From assembly GCF_041381155.1 (NCBI RefSeq), contig NC_091134.1, positions 35,779,540-35,843,539 on the forward strand: a stretch of 64,000 nt of DNA. Direction: 5' to 3'. The notes beneath the pieces are model-generated. The model made no database searches and was not told the origin of the DNA. It was given only the letters and a program-made list of their open reading frames with translations. Below are positions 36,601 to 47,322 of the stretch, piece after piece. The DNA is from Argopecten irradians. Taxonomy: Eukaryota > Mollusca > Bivalvia > Pectinida > Pectinidae. The position numbers were made by a program, and so were the translations under genes. Position 1 is the stretch's first letter. The number at the start of each line of letters is the position of its first letter.

Positions 36601-39417
36601 ACGAATGTTTTCACAATATAAATATACATGTACCATTTTTTAACATTAAAAAATACTAATATTTAACTAAACACTCAATCAGTTATATTGATTTTCAGAT
36701 TTTGTTTATATCTCAAAGCATTCATACGTAAATAATAAACATATGTCTTTTAACGAGAAGGGTTATAGTGCCTTCAATGAATTGCATGTGGAGGCTGTCG
36801 AGTTTAATCCTTACATCATTTGAAACCCTGATCTATAAAACTTACCTTTCTTTATCAACTTTTATGTCCTGTAAAATAAAAACGTTGATAAGCTATGAAA
36901 CGTAATTTATCAGGTGCACACCAACTCAATAGTCAATAACTGTTTTAATAGAAAAAATTTTACACAGTAAATCATATAATGGAGTTTTTGGCTGATAAAT
37001 TTGTTATGATAAGTCTGTGACATATTCATAACCTTGTTTACGTTTTTAAGTTTTACCACTAAGAAATAAACCTTGTATTTAGTTCAATTTTAAATAGCAC
37101 TTTTCATTTCAATAAGAAAAAAATAAATGTGATTCAATTAATAATTGCCAATAACACGGAAATAATAAAACATCAATTACCGAAACGTTAAGACAAGAAA
37201 CAAAACTTTAAATAGTATTCACTCTAAACACTGACGTTAAATGAAATGATGGGAAAACAAATCAGAAAACAGTTTGTCAGTTGTTCATTATAAATAATAT
37301 CAAATGAAATATTTGGACCTTTCATTCATGTGTTAAAAGAAGGTTTCGAACTATGTCCCATTCTTTGAAACCATCGATGTCAGGATGTAAAAAATTGGCG
37401 CTGATTAGTTAAAAGGTGATTCAGTGGGATAGCACTATAAAGGAATCAATTGTTTCCACTATTTCAATGAGACAGCTCCCACTATTACGATTTAGGACGC
37501 ATACATTAGCCCATAAATGAAATTAGCTATTGATAAAACCGAATGAAATCAACCCATGCGAAAGATGCGCGTACCTTACTTCAATTTATGTATAGGTTTT
37601 TTAAGCTACAAACACAAAAATACCTGAATATTTGAATGATTTTGAAAATCTAAGATGGCGAATTTTGCGGCGAGATTTTCAAGAACGCCCAACTCTAAAT
37701 TTAGTTTGTCAGTCTGACGTTGATAACGTGATTCTAGTTCTTGTTTCTTCGACTCTACTGCAGACATTAAATCCGACTCTCTTTTATTAAGTGTTGACCG
37801 AAGTTCCCGGAAACCGACAGAGATTCCTTGGTAATTACTATGAAGCAGGCCCTGCACAGATAAAATGAACAAAGGATTACCCATACGAACTTCATGTCAT
37901 CTGAAATCGTGTAATATCAACGCGATATGATTGGATGTTTAACAACTTCCATACACTGACTTACTGTGTAGAATCTAGATATTTTGCCATATACATATAT
38001 GTGTGTTAAACAGTATTACACACACATATAAAGAACATATCTATCGAGTCAAAACCTCGTGGTACATACTTTTTTGTATCAACGCCCAGTAAAAATCCGC
38101 AAAACTTCTCTTCTAATAACTTTGAATATATTCAAAGATGTATTATTGGTTAAATTATGAATCTCATTGGAAATATAACATTTACGAAAATAAAACTACA
38201 TTTTAAGAAGAACTTCGTAAGAGCCGAAGTTATATAGTGTTCATATCCAGCGTTATATTTATTTTTAGACAAACAGACGGTTATCGACATATGTTTTATA
38301 TTTTACTTAATAATTAAGCTATATAAATCATTAAAGACACATTGTATCACACAGATGTACCATCACTCTTTTACGACTCTCGTCAAGTTCTCCCTTCATA
38401 GCAGCCAATGATTCCGTTAACTTGTTAACATTTGGCATTAGTGACTGCTTAACCTCTTCCTGTAAATATGAAAAAAATGAAATTCAAATGTTTTTTATTA
38501 TCATTTCATATCTCAAAGTGTTCGTATAAGAGTAGTTATTCATCGAAAAGTTATCAATAATTTTGCTATAAGACAAAAAGTCTAAAGACTATAAGAAAAC
38601 AGAAACAAATACAAAGCTGAAAATGGTCTACAAAAAGTTGCAATATTAATGAAAATATGGATGTTACTAATTCACTGCTATAGATAGTAAAACCTTATGC
38701 AAAAAAATCTCCAAAATGACATTAAAAGACAGAAAACATGAGCTCTGATAAGTTTAATCATGTCATAAAACTTATCTTAAACAATAACATATTGCATATA
38801 TTTTTAATGACCATTTCATTTTATGAGGAAAATATTTTGGCATTTACAATGGTAAATGTTTATCATTGTTATATCTAGTAGTCTTTAAAAATATTTATGA
38901 TTAATAAACAAATTTTTAATTTTTGAAATGGGTAGATATAATAAAGTTAACTTCAGAAACAATTAACTAAATGTTGTTAATTGATTATACCTGGTACATC
39001 TTCATTTTGTCCTTGATATCAACAATAGTGTGGTTTTCATGATTCCGTGTTGGAATACACTTAAAACACATGGCCTCTTCACATTCATTGCAGTACGCCA
39101 TCAGAGGTTTCTTGTGCTGGCAGCAGCTCATTTTCCTGTTTTACAGACTGAATTTTTGTAATGATATTCTGCAACGCAAAATTCCTTGGCAACGTTTCGA
39201 TGGCTGTCGCTGAGTGAGATTCCCGACAACTTGGACACTGGAATCGCTTTGATTGGTTCCCGATGACAGACACATTCGCCTTTAAACATCTACGACAGAA
39301 GTTGTGCTGGCACGGGAGGGAGACAGGATCATCGTACATGTCTAGGCAGATAGGACAGGACAGCTCCTCTTCTAAACCCAGCTGGGTTGTCAGTGATTGG
39401 TCTTTGGAGCATGTCAT
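33639..39417 (-). CDS. TRIM-like RING/B-box/coiled-coil protein, one frame slip in exon 1
   Basis: Predicted E3 ubiquitin ligase. Exons on the minus strand: 38991-39417, 38361-38459, 37624-37851, 36846-36868 (23-nt microexon), 35297-35448, 34949-35064, 34263-34451, 33639-33788; about 460 residues if one surplus base is discounted. RING near residues 19-65 (CPICLDMYDDPVSLPCQHNF, CRRCL, CPSC); B-box 2 (CCQHKKPLMAYCNECEEAMC, CIPTRNHENHTIV) lies one base out of frame with it. The slip maps to A-runs seen as TTTT at 39131-39134 or 39139-39142; removing one base from either restores the frame. Coiled coil from exons 2-5 (KLTESLAAMKGELDESRKRV; ELESRYQRQTDKLNLELG; ELKKIKSEINKM). The tail is Ser/Lys/Arg-rich (GYERKSSRESYSGRQSSQSS) and ends DIYEMFDN; no SPRY, NHL or DUSP domain. 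Exon sizes 99, 228 and 23 match the TRIM-DUSP gene (99, 234, 23). AATAAA overlaps the stop codon. Either a sequencing error or a young pseudogene; all later exons are clean. Confidence 0.75.
33995..34242. repeat. Half copy of the GCTTCGC-centred foldback family
   Basis: Matches the left half of the element near 41.25-41.57 kb (TTACTTTATCAGC, AAAATGGCGT, CTTCTGATTGG, ATATAACACAAAAATCT, TCTCATCATAAACC). The centre reads CCACTTCACGG where the other copy has CCGCTTCGCGG, as CpG loss would give, and the right arm is missing. It lies in an intron of the minus-strand TRIM gene. Confidence 0.6.
34585..34925. repeat. Degraded copy of the CCAGGGGTTACT foldback family
   Basis: ATACCATAGGGATAACTTTCACTATCGTTAT..CCATCCCTGGACTACCTCA on the left and CCCAGTGGTGGACATAACGACAATAACAGTAACCC on the right correspond to the two arms of the copy at 60215-60545. 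It lies in a TRIM-gene intron and abuts the exon at 34949. Confidence 0.55.
36084..36280. repeat. Dispersed repeat, copy B (partner near 10.4-10.7 kb)
   Basis: Shares CAGTCCCACTATGTAA, GGCTGTTCAAATG, GATTAATT, ATGCAAAATCCC and TTGTCCAGTTGGCATTCAT in the same order with 10438-10725. It lies in a TRIM-gene intron. Non-coding. Confidence 0.6.
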
Positions 39418-39494
39418 CGTCTGATTTAGTAAAAAATACTTTACAATATTAATTAATAACTATAACTACACAGTACGAAATTTATCACACACAA

Positions 39495-39940
39495 TGAACA
39501 GTGACCCAAAGACTGATCAAGGACGTATATGAGAAGGATAAGTCACACTGGGTTTTGGGGAAGTCCAAGGCAGGCGCTTTTGTGTTTGTGCACTGACCGT
39601 GACGTTGGGCGACGACTGATTTTCCTTTGATATCCGCCGGCGCAGCCTTTGATGTAGCTTGCGGGTGCGAGGGTTACCGTCTTACTTTCTGAAGCGGGGC
39701 CGTCATTTCATGAGCTGTCGATTATTTTAACGAAAATTTAAGACATATCCTCTTAATAATCCGTCTTTAAAGGAAGTAATATACGTCGTGAAATTTAATA
39801 AACTTTACAATGGTGTTTCGTTTGACTCGATAAGACAAGTATTTGTTGAGAAAAACGGTTTTTATTCCCGGTTCATCGGCGTCTCGCGTGGTGTTTAGTA
39901 ATGTAAAGAGACAGTCACGAATCCTTCTCTCTTATAAATC
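39495..39940. mobile_element. Non-autonomous element with GAGAAGGAT ends, copy 1
   Basis: The copy at 50500-50950 is the same sequence in inverted orientation: GCGCTTTTGTGTTTGTGCACTGA, GACTGATTTTCCTTTGATATCC, TCTTACTTTCTGAAGC, AGACAAGTATTTGTTGA and TTATAAATCCC are shared. Both ends carry inverted GAGAAGGAT..GTCAC / GTGAC..ATCCTTC. About 440 bases, without coding capacity. It lies directly upstream of the minus-strand TRIM start codon and so may supply or disrupt promoter sequence. Confidence 0.65.
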
Positions 39941-40091
39941 CCTGGACTGATACTTCACTTTAAAACACACAGAGTTTATATTGAATTAGTTACAATGTTA
40001 TTCAGTATAGTATGATTGGTACTACATTAAAGGATTATTAAGCTCGCTTCTTAAGTTAAGTTTTGATAAGCTAAATTGAGTTTATTTACAG

Positions 40092-40169
40092 ATACAGCAT
40101 CCCACTACCAGCATGTATACGGCTTGACACCTATATGCATGACGTAGTCTCACCAGACCTTCAATCCAG
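40092..40169 (+). other. Orphan exon-like segment
   Basis: A 78-base stretch lies between a good acceptor (TTTATTTACAG) and a good donor (GTGAGC). One frame is open (SIPLPACIRLDTYMHDVVSP..). There is no partner exon that I can recognise, so it could be a non-coding RNA exon, a 5' UTR exon or chance. Confidence 0.2.
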
Positions 40170-41159
40170 GTGAGCTAAAATGTTATACATGTACACTTAT
40201 CGATATTTCATTCAGCGTTGAGGCCTATCATGTCTAGGGACTGTATACATATCTGAATATAGTGTTATCAACCTCAAGCAGATGCTATAATATACAGTGT
40301 CCTCCTACCTTTGAACATGGAGGTACAATGTATCTATTAATTATCATTGATATATAACTATTTAATTAAAAATAAAAGGAATCGGACGTATTCGAATTTC
40401 TTAAAAAATGGAAAAAGTCTTTATACTTACCTAGATTGTTATTTCGATCTTTGATCAATGTATATTGCTCTTTGCCCAGGTGTATTACAATCTACGAACT
40501 CTTCAAAACGAAAGCGGAAGTAAAAAAAAATCACGGAGATATGACCTTGTTGTCAATGACACTATCCCACCTCGTGACACCTTTAAACACTCATTTACAT
40601 CTCTGTCAAATAATTATTTAATAATAACTTAATATTTCAAACAATGAAGGTATCAGTTGATTTTAAAAGAAAATAACTTTTCTCGTGCTAAAAACATTAA
40701 CATTTAATTTTCGTGAAAAGTTAATCATTTACATTCATATTCCACGAAATCAAAACGTCAGCTTTTTCTACAAAACAATAATTTTATGTCTTAAGTATTC
40801 AAATATGAGTAAAAGTGATTAGTTTTCGTTGTCTGCCCGTGAGGTATCGATTTGAAAAAATAAAACTGAGAAAATGTGAACAAATAGAAATGAAGATAAT
40901 GATCTAGTCCATCATTTGAATATCAATTTACTCCTCCTTATGCAATGACAAACTAAATGTGTTTAATACTAAGTGGGGTTTCTAGAAATTTTATACAAAT
41001 ACATTGTAGATACACTACAAATGTAATCAAGTATTTTCATAACAAAAATGTTATATCCTAAAAATGATTCAAAGTTTTTATTTAATTGTTTACTTGTGAC
41101 TGAAATCAAGGCATTCAAAATATACTAAAATCTATAATAGAATAATTAATTTTTCTTTG

Positions 41160-41410
41160 TTTTCATACCAAATCTGGCTTTCACATTGGCCAATATTTTT
41201 TTTGCATACCACTATAATTCAATTTTGCTTGTTACGAGCATTTTCATTGGTTTAAAAATTTACTTTATCAGCCCATAAAGGAAAAAATGGCGTCGCCGTT
41301 TGTGACGTTGCTTCTGATTGGCTGAGATGACGGCGTAATGATTTCATAGACAAAAGAGTCCCAGAATGAATTTTGAGTATTGAAGAGATCATCTTTAGTA
41401 ATTTGAATTA
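41160..41410. repeat. Outer part of the GCTTCGC-centred foldback element
   Basis: Matches 33995-34190 in order (CATTTTCAT..TTAAAA, TTTACTTTATCAGC, AAAATGGCGT, CTTCTGATTGG, ATGAATTTTGA). It adjoins the hairpin at 41410-41570, and 41575-41690 (GAGAATGGCGCG, ACGTTATCGTGACGTCACAA) forms the other flank. Confidence 0.55.
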
Positions 41411-41570
41411 TAAGGATTAATTTGAATAGATTTTTTATGTTATGGAGATATAACACAAAAATCTGAGTGTACTCTCATCATAAACCGCTTCGCGGTTTAT
41501 TTAGAGTACACTCAGATTTTTGTGTTATATCTCCATAACATAAAAAATCTATTCAAGTTAATCCTTAAAT
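41410..41570. repeat. Near-perfect foldback hairpin centred on CCGCTTCGCGG
   Basis: Arms of about 70 bases match almost exactly (GGATTAA, AATAGATTTTTTATGTTATG, GAGATATAACACAAAAATCT and their inverses), meeting at AAACCGCTTCGCGGTTT near 41484-41500. Only a few bases in the inner part are unpaired. It would fold into a long stem as DNA or RNA. Confidence 0.85.
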
Positions 41571-41574
41571 GAAA

Positions 41575-41690
41575 TAAAAATCCGAGAATGGCGCGAAACC
41601 CCGACGTTATCGTGACGTCACAACAGAGACATTGACGTTGTGTATTGATTCGGAAAAAAAACCCTTGAAAAACCACTATAATGGTACATT
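41575..41690. repeat. Foldback-flank sequence, copy 1 (partner at 44.7 kb)
   Basis: TCCGAGAATGGCGCG, CGACGTTATCGTGACGTCAC, ACATTGACGTTG and TTGGAAAA-like blocks recur in the same orientation at 44695-44800. Two CRE-like TGACGTCA cores are conserved between the copies' neighbourhoods. Non-coding. Confidence 0.6.
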
Positions 41691-41733
41691 TAAACATGCT
41701 TCATTTTATCAAATAGAATATAAAATTAAATAT

Positions 41734-41888
41734 AAGTATTGATGTCACTATTTTTTAATTTTATCGGGTTATGAAAAAAAAATTGTTTGCATACTTTTGT
41801 GAGAATCCGCTACGCGGATTCACACAGTTTGCAAACAAATTTGTTTTTCATATCCCGAAAAAAATAAAAAATAGTGACATCAATGCTT
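41734..41888. repeat. Foldback hairpin centred on CCGCTACGCGG
   Basis: The arms start AAGTATTGATGTCACTATTT and end AAATAGTGACATCAATGCTT, with further pairing through TATCGGG/CCCGA and TTTGCA/TGCAAA to the centre AATCCGCTACGCGGATT at about 41806-41822. A diverged copy lies at 48931-49050. Confidence 0.8.
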
Positions 41889-42099
41889 AAGTGAAAGAGA
41901 TTTTCCCTTAGTATTTGTCGCTGATATCCATCTTTTATCAACCTTTTTCATGGGATACGTTTTGTTGCAGTGTTTTGAAATGGTTACTGGTAAATAGGGA
42001 GTTACATTATTTCTTTGATATGCTGAGGTTACATGAGTCTGGTAACAAAAGTAGGTCAGAGTTACGATATACTTTACTGATTCATTCAAAGTCCGCCAA

Positions 42100-43370
42100 T
42101 GTGATTGTTTAATGAATGTTTTACGAATGGTTTCTACGCATTTTGTTTCATAGATAAATCGTATTGAGCCACTGTTAGTAGTTTCATTTCGAGGTAAATC
42201 CCCCTTAAAACATAGAGGTGGATAGACTAACAGGAGACTTGTGGATCGGCTGTCATCCTCGCTACCACCTGCTCGTTTTACATGCGTACGACGGACACTA
42301 CGGAGATACTATTACTCCGTCACAGGTCAATGTGTTAATCATCATAAGTAGTTGTGTACATCATCACTAGTTTGTGTGCTCATCAAAAAATAATCATTAA
42401 GCATACATGGATCCTGGAACAAGAATGACGGGTTCAACTGTGGCTTCTGAATGTTGTTAGCAGGCACATTAGCGACACAACTCGTCCTCTGTAATGTCCC
42501 TTACACAGGCTGACCATTAATGCGTAAACTTAAATTATCTAGTACTTTGACGTCAAACAGTAGCAATGTACAGCATCAAGTACATATATTTACATATGCC
42601 CATATATAGTCAACGGGAGGGGAGTTGCGTTCAAATTAGCGTAAACGCAACGACGCATGAATACAAACCCAGAGTAGGATCGGACTACTTCTAGTTCACG
42701 CTTCGGTAAAATTTTGCGTCATATGATAATCTAAATAAACTTTAATTACTTAATTTATATTTTACCTTTTCACAGATGACAGATTTGCTTTGAATTGATA
42801 ATAAATTAAAAAAAGGATTTCGGTCTTCTATTTGTCTCAAGACTGATCCTTAGGTCGATCGCTGGTCGAGGCTACAACCGGGGGCTTTCCTCAGGAATGT
42901 TAGCCTAACGTCAGTCACACACCATGCAAACACTTGTCTGTCATCCGTACAATCAAATAAAAGTCGTGACTATGAAGAATTTAGTCTATATTGCGTACGT
43001 AGACCGATACATACATTACAAACATTCAGCAGCTCAACAGTCATACCATTTGATCAACAGACTATTTCACAGTTACTTTCCTCGGTTGAAAATCAAATAT
43101 GGCGGCTCGCTCCACTTCGGACCGCATCACTACCCTGACAACGATATATACCGGTAGTCGTTCCGCCTCGGTTATCTCAATTTTTATTCGAATTGGACAT
43201 TATTGATATATTATCAAATTGAAAAAAAACCACTTAATTTAAAAATAATTTAAAGGTGTCATTGTTAAATTTCAAATCAAACTGCATCTATAACATTCAA
43301 CAATCGGAACTATATCTTCGGTCACCCTGACTACCTTAGTTTCCCAACTTAGCAACCACAACCGTTTTAA
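42100..43370. other. Intergenic stretch without recognised gene
   Basis: No exon, family motif or clear repeat was found. Small open frames lack support. The stretch is slightly less AT-rich around 42.2-42.5 and 42.6-43.1 kb, perhaps old repeat sequence. Confidence 0.35.
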
Positions 43371-43395
43371 ATTTGACGTAAAGTAGACTTATTTA

Positions 43396-43572
43396 TGTAA
43401 ATATAAAGATTGAACAGTGTTTTGATTGCGTTAAAGGTGGTATGAACGCAATGGGATACAGACATATTCTACATGTAGCGCTAACGCGCTACATTGAATA
43501 TGTCTGTATCCCATTGCGTTCATACCACCTTTAACGCAATCAAAACACTGTTCAATCTCTATATGCTTTACG
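43396..43572. repeat. Foldback hairpin centred on GTAGCGCTAACGCGCTAC
   Basis: Arms of about 70 bases pair almost perfectly (GATTGAACAGTGTTTTGATT, GCGTTAAAGGTGGTATGAAC, GCAATGGGATACAGACATAT and their inverses), meeting at TGTAGCGCTAACGCGCTACA near 43476-43495. Pairing continues weakly outside through ACGTAAAG/CTTTACGT. It is the cleanest of the three large hairpins in this 2-kb neighbourhood. Confidence 0.85.
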
Positions 43573-44619
43573 TCACGTTAGAATCGTAGTCTAAATAAAC
43601 ATTTAAGTTAATTTGCTTGCACTGCGTAGTGGTATTTCAGATATTCTTCGGTGAGTTAATAGTAGTTTGTTTGTATGTAGAATTGTTTCACTTGAGATGA
43701 CGACTGTTTAAAGAAACTGTGAGTGTAACCTGGGCCATTTTCGTTTATTCGGAATAACCGGTTCGACCATTTGTAAAAGTCAATATTTCAAGTATAAATC
43801 CTTACGGACCTGCAGTTTATGATTCCGGTATGTGAGGGTCTTGTCAAGGCTCGTCTGAAACAATATAAAATCACCAGGTCCGTCTTTAATTCATAAACGA
43901 ACAACTAGGTCCAACCAGTCAAACCGCATAATCGAAAACGGCCCTGTTTCTATCATAAACATAGATATATATTGACATTCACTTCTAGTTTTTAAGTGGT
44001 GACGCGGAAATCGGACCTCGAATGCAACGTCAAATGTGAATAACTAAAAACGTAATTACAAGACGATCAATATTTGCTGTATATTTCCATATCGTTACAG
44101 CTGATCGACAACGTGTTTGTATCAGACTGACAGAAATTAGCATCAAAAGTGGAATATCCAACGTGTGCTAACATTTCAGCAAACGATTGAAGCTGTCTGT
44201 ATCATTGGCAAGTTGAATGCATATATTAGTTAAATCACGTTGTTGGATTGGTTACGATATAAACCCACTCTGTCAGTTACGAAAAAAACCACTAGTGGTG
44301 TATTATTCAATACTCCAACAAATTACCTTGTAATACTTTCAGCACTAGGGAGAACACACTCCAAACTGACCAACAACGTTAACGTTATAGGACCACTCAC
44401 CAACTACATGACCACAAAATGAGCAAGAAGAAACCAAAGTGATTCTCTTTTACAGAAAATATCAAATAGAAATAATTGTATTTTTGTCAAGCCCGGTTTA
44501 TCAAATTGAATGATATAAGCAAAGCATGGCGAGAAAGGCCAAGACGAAATCCTTTATACTATAATCAGCACTTAATAACCTAATCGACGCCAACCACCTG
44601 TAAATTATAAGGATATATT

Positions 44620-44805
44620 ATTGTATAATTAATTTTCTCGTTGTTTCTGGCTTTCTGATTAGCCTATTCATTTCTTTCATTCACGATGAAAAAAAATAAT
44701 CCGAGAATGGCGCGGAAACCCGACGTTATCGTGACGTCACAATAGAAACATTGACGTTGCGTATCGATTTGGAAAAATAATTCCTTGGAAAAAAATCAAT
44801 GAAAT
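44620..44805. repeat. Foldback-flank sequence, copy 2
   Basis: Shares ATCCGAGAATGGCGCG, CGACGTTATCGTGACGTCACAA and ACATTGACGTTG with 41575-41690, preceded by TTCTGGCTTTCTGATT, which resembles text near 41168. No hairpin centre is present, so this is a fragment. Confidence 0.55.
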
Positions 44806-45239
44806 TGAAAAATAAAACAACAATTTTGGTTTTATTTCAAAACAGTGTCTATCTTAAGTGGTGTACTCTTTTTTGGACACCTAAAGATATATATCAAGTA
44901 CTGTCGGGAAAATCGCCATCTTTCGACAAAAAAATAAGCGAAAATACTGCATTCCATTGCCACTTCCGAGAGGTCAGGGACAATGAGAAGAAGCTGTTGT
45001 TTACATATATACATTCCACCTTTATGACGTCGTAACACTCAAGTCCACAAATTAAAAATCGCTTCCGACAAACCCAGATATGTACTGGGACAGACAGTTG
45101 ATGATAAGATTCGATTACACTTTATCCTATCAGGTATTGACCACATTATTGCAAATACGTTAACAGGGACTGAAGCAGCGAAATACAACATTAAAATTCT
45201 GGGTTGCTCCCTCCTGTAAAAACGGACCACCTTGAACTG

Positions 45240-45835
45240 AGTCGCCAGAAGAAAGAATAACGTTTGGGCATGTTGATTGCGGGCGCCGTCTTCTTTTTTA
45301 TTGACCAGTAAAAGATCCTTCCGTTCTCCTGCAAATTGTACCTGCTGTCCTTATTGCATGATCGTAGAAGGCGACTAAATTTAGGATCTTATCTTTTCTT
45401 TTTTTTCCTAACTTATAGTCTTCTTCCAAATGTTTCTCTTTACCTCACTTTTGGGCTTTAGTTGAGCACTCGCACCTGTGAGCAAGCCTCTGGGTTCTGG
45501 CCCCTGGCCGAGACACACCAAGTGGTAGTTTCTGCTCCTGCTTAGCGCTCAGCATACCGGGAGTGGGACGACTGGTTCACCCGTTGTCCGTATACGACTG
45601 GTTCACCCGTTGTCCGTATAATGTGATAGGGTGGGGTGTGCTGCTTGGTGTCTTTGGCGGCAAGCTTTAGTGATAGAGCACTATAAAAATGGACGAGTTC
45701 CACTATACATGAAGACATAACACGAAGATACCACCGTCTCCCAAAACACGCACTTTGCACCTTACACACGCAAGACACCACACACATCAACGGGAGGCCG
45801 ACCTTAAATGACCCTGGCTGTAAATAGGACGTAAA
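45240..45835. repeat. SINE-like interspersed repeat with an internal 26-bp duplication
   Basis: A GC-richer block with GGCCGAGACACACCAAGTGG, CTGCTTAGCGCTCAGCAT, GGGAGTGGGACGACTGG, GGTGTCTTTGGCGGCAAGC and GAGCACTATAAAAATGG, a text I recall as a common bivalve interspersed repeat; I cannot name the family with certainty. CGACTGGTTCACCCGTTGTC plus TTGTCCGTATA occurs twice in tandem (about 45567-45621). GGTTCACCC resembles a polymerase III B box. No coding capacity. Confidence 0.55.
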
Positions 45836-47224
45836 AACAATAAATAAAAACCGTTTTTACAACACCCTGCAAGACTATAGAATCCGGTAGATGAAAATCC
45901 GATCATCATATCACACAACAGTCAGTGAAAATATATTTAGACAGTTTCAGCAGGAAGGTGTCAAGTTTTTACTATCAGTCTGTCCTGTGATAAATATATA
46001 ATTCATTAAACAAGATATATGATCAGTTGTTGCATCCCTTTCCTCTTGGTTGTCGTCAAATTTGGCCCAATGTGTTGTTTTGGAATTGTTTTTTTTTTTA
46101 TTTTTTTTTCAAATTTTTAAAAAGAAATTACGCTTCGGTCCTTGGTGAGCTACCAAGAGTCATTGAGAGCCCAATCCCAATTTAGTGATTCTGCTGATAT
46201 CAGAAGAAAACACATGACATTACTTGGTATACTATTACCGTCATGTAGATAGTGTATTAGGATTAATGCACTTGGGGGAGCGATTATGCTTTATTAGCTG
46301 GTGAATTTTCCAGAAGTCTATGTGGTCTTTTTATGTGACAACTGACATCTAACGCGATGGTACTTAAAACAAAATATTACGTACGCGTGTTGGCTGGAAG
46401 AGGGCATGTATGATTTTAATGTTTTGGAAGCTTTATGAATTTCTGAAAAAATATCTACCATGACTTAGATATATTGCTGTTCGATGTTATGTTCTCTAGC
46501 CTGTGCGTTAGAATTAGTACAGTATAGATTTTGAGAAAATGGATCAACTTAAGGATTATCTAGGAATCGTACAGACATTAATTATACATGTCGCTAGCTT
46601 TATGAGTCGTCAAGTATCTATGTCCTCATAGATTAAAAGGTCAAATTGATAGAATCACTGACAGACTTCACGCACTTGATTGGCAGATATATTATGTGTG
46701 TTTACATGTCATAGTTCCATTCTGTATCCAAACTCAGGTGACCGTTAAGACCCGTGGGCCTCTTGTTATCTTTTATTATGTATGTTTAATCCTTGATTTG
46801 CTTGATAATTTACCAATGTACTTGACAGTTTAAGGTTAATATTTTGTTATCTTAACATTCTTGCGATAACTCTTTTTATTGTAGTAGCCAACCTATAAAC
46901 ATGAATAAAGGAAAGTAGAACTTCATTTTTGTATTCCCATCATGAGTGATATGAGTGTCTTTGTATCATTGTATTATAAAATACCATGTCCTTCCGTGAA
47001 TATATCAATCTCTGTTTCGAATGAATTAAACTTTTGTTTGGTCATATATATATATATTTTTCCGTTGACATATAGGCCTAGTCCTGTGGACATATAGTCC
47101 GATACTCTACCTGCAACATAGACTACTGTACCTTGGCTAGTGAAGTTGATATATCCGAATTGTAAGCATTTATATCGAAACAACGTTTGATGACGTCGCC
47201 ATTTCCATATAACCGACTTTTCCC
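45836..47224. other. Intergenic stretch, mostly featureless
   Basis: AT-rich text with a T/A homopolymer run at 46087-46120. At 46735-46770 CAGGTGACCGTTAAG..GTGGGCCTCTTGTT matches the tail of the 61-kb repeat (61379-61413), so a degraded copy of that element ends here. No gene is seen. Confidence 0.4.
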
Positions 47225-47231
47225 CTGAAAC

Positions 47232-47322
47232 CACAGGTTTACGACGCGCAAAAAAAAAATTACTAAAATATTTTTAGTTTTTTTTTTTTTTTTTTTTTTT
47301 GCGCGCGCGTCGTAAACCTGTG
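47232..47322. mobile_element. Tiny hAT-like MITE (91 bp) with homopolymer core
   Basis: The ends CACAGGTTTACGACGCGC and GCGCGTCGTAAACCTGTG are perfect inverted copies around an A-run, a short AT stretch and a long T-run. CTGAAAC flanks both sides (47225-47231 and 47323-47329). The CACAGG ends and 7-8-base duplication resemble the larger hAT-like MITE at 23.0 kb. Confidence 0.75.

Noticed and set aside
38994-39417. Programmed ribosomal frameshift in the TRIM RING exon
   Set aside because: No recognised slippery site plus pseudoknot was seen; a homopolymer indel explains the slip more simply.
42924-43157. 77-codon plus-strand frame
   Set aside because: No motif, no splice context, and codon use resembles random AT-rich sequence.
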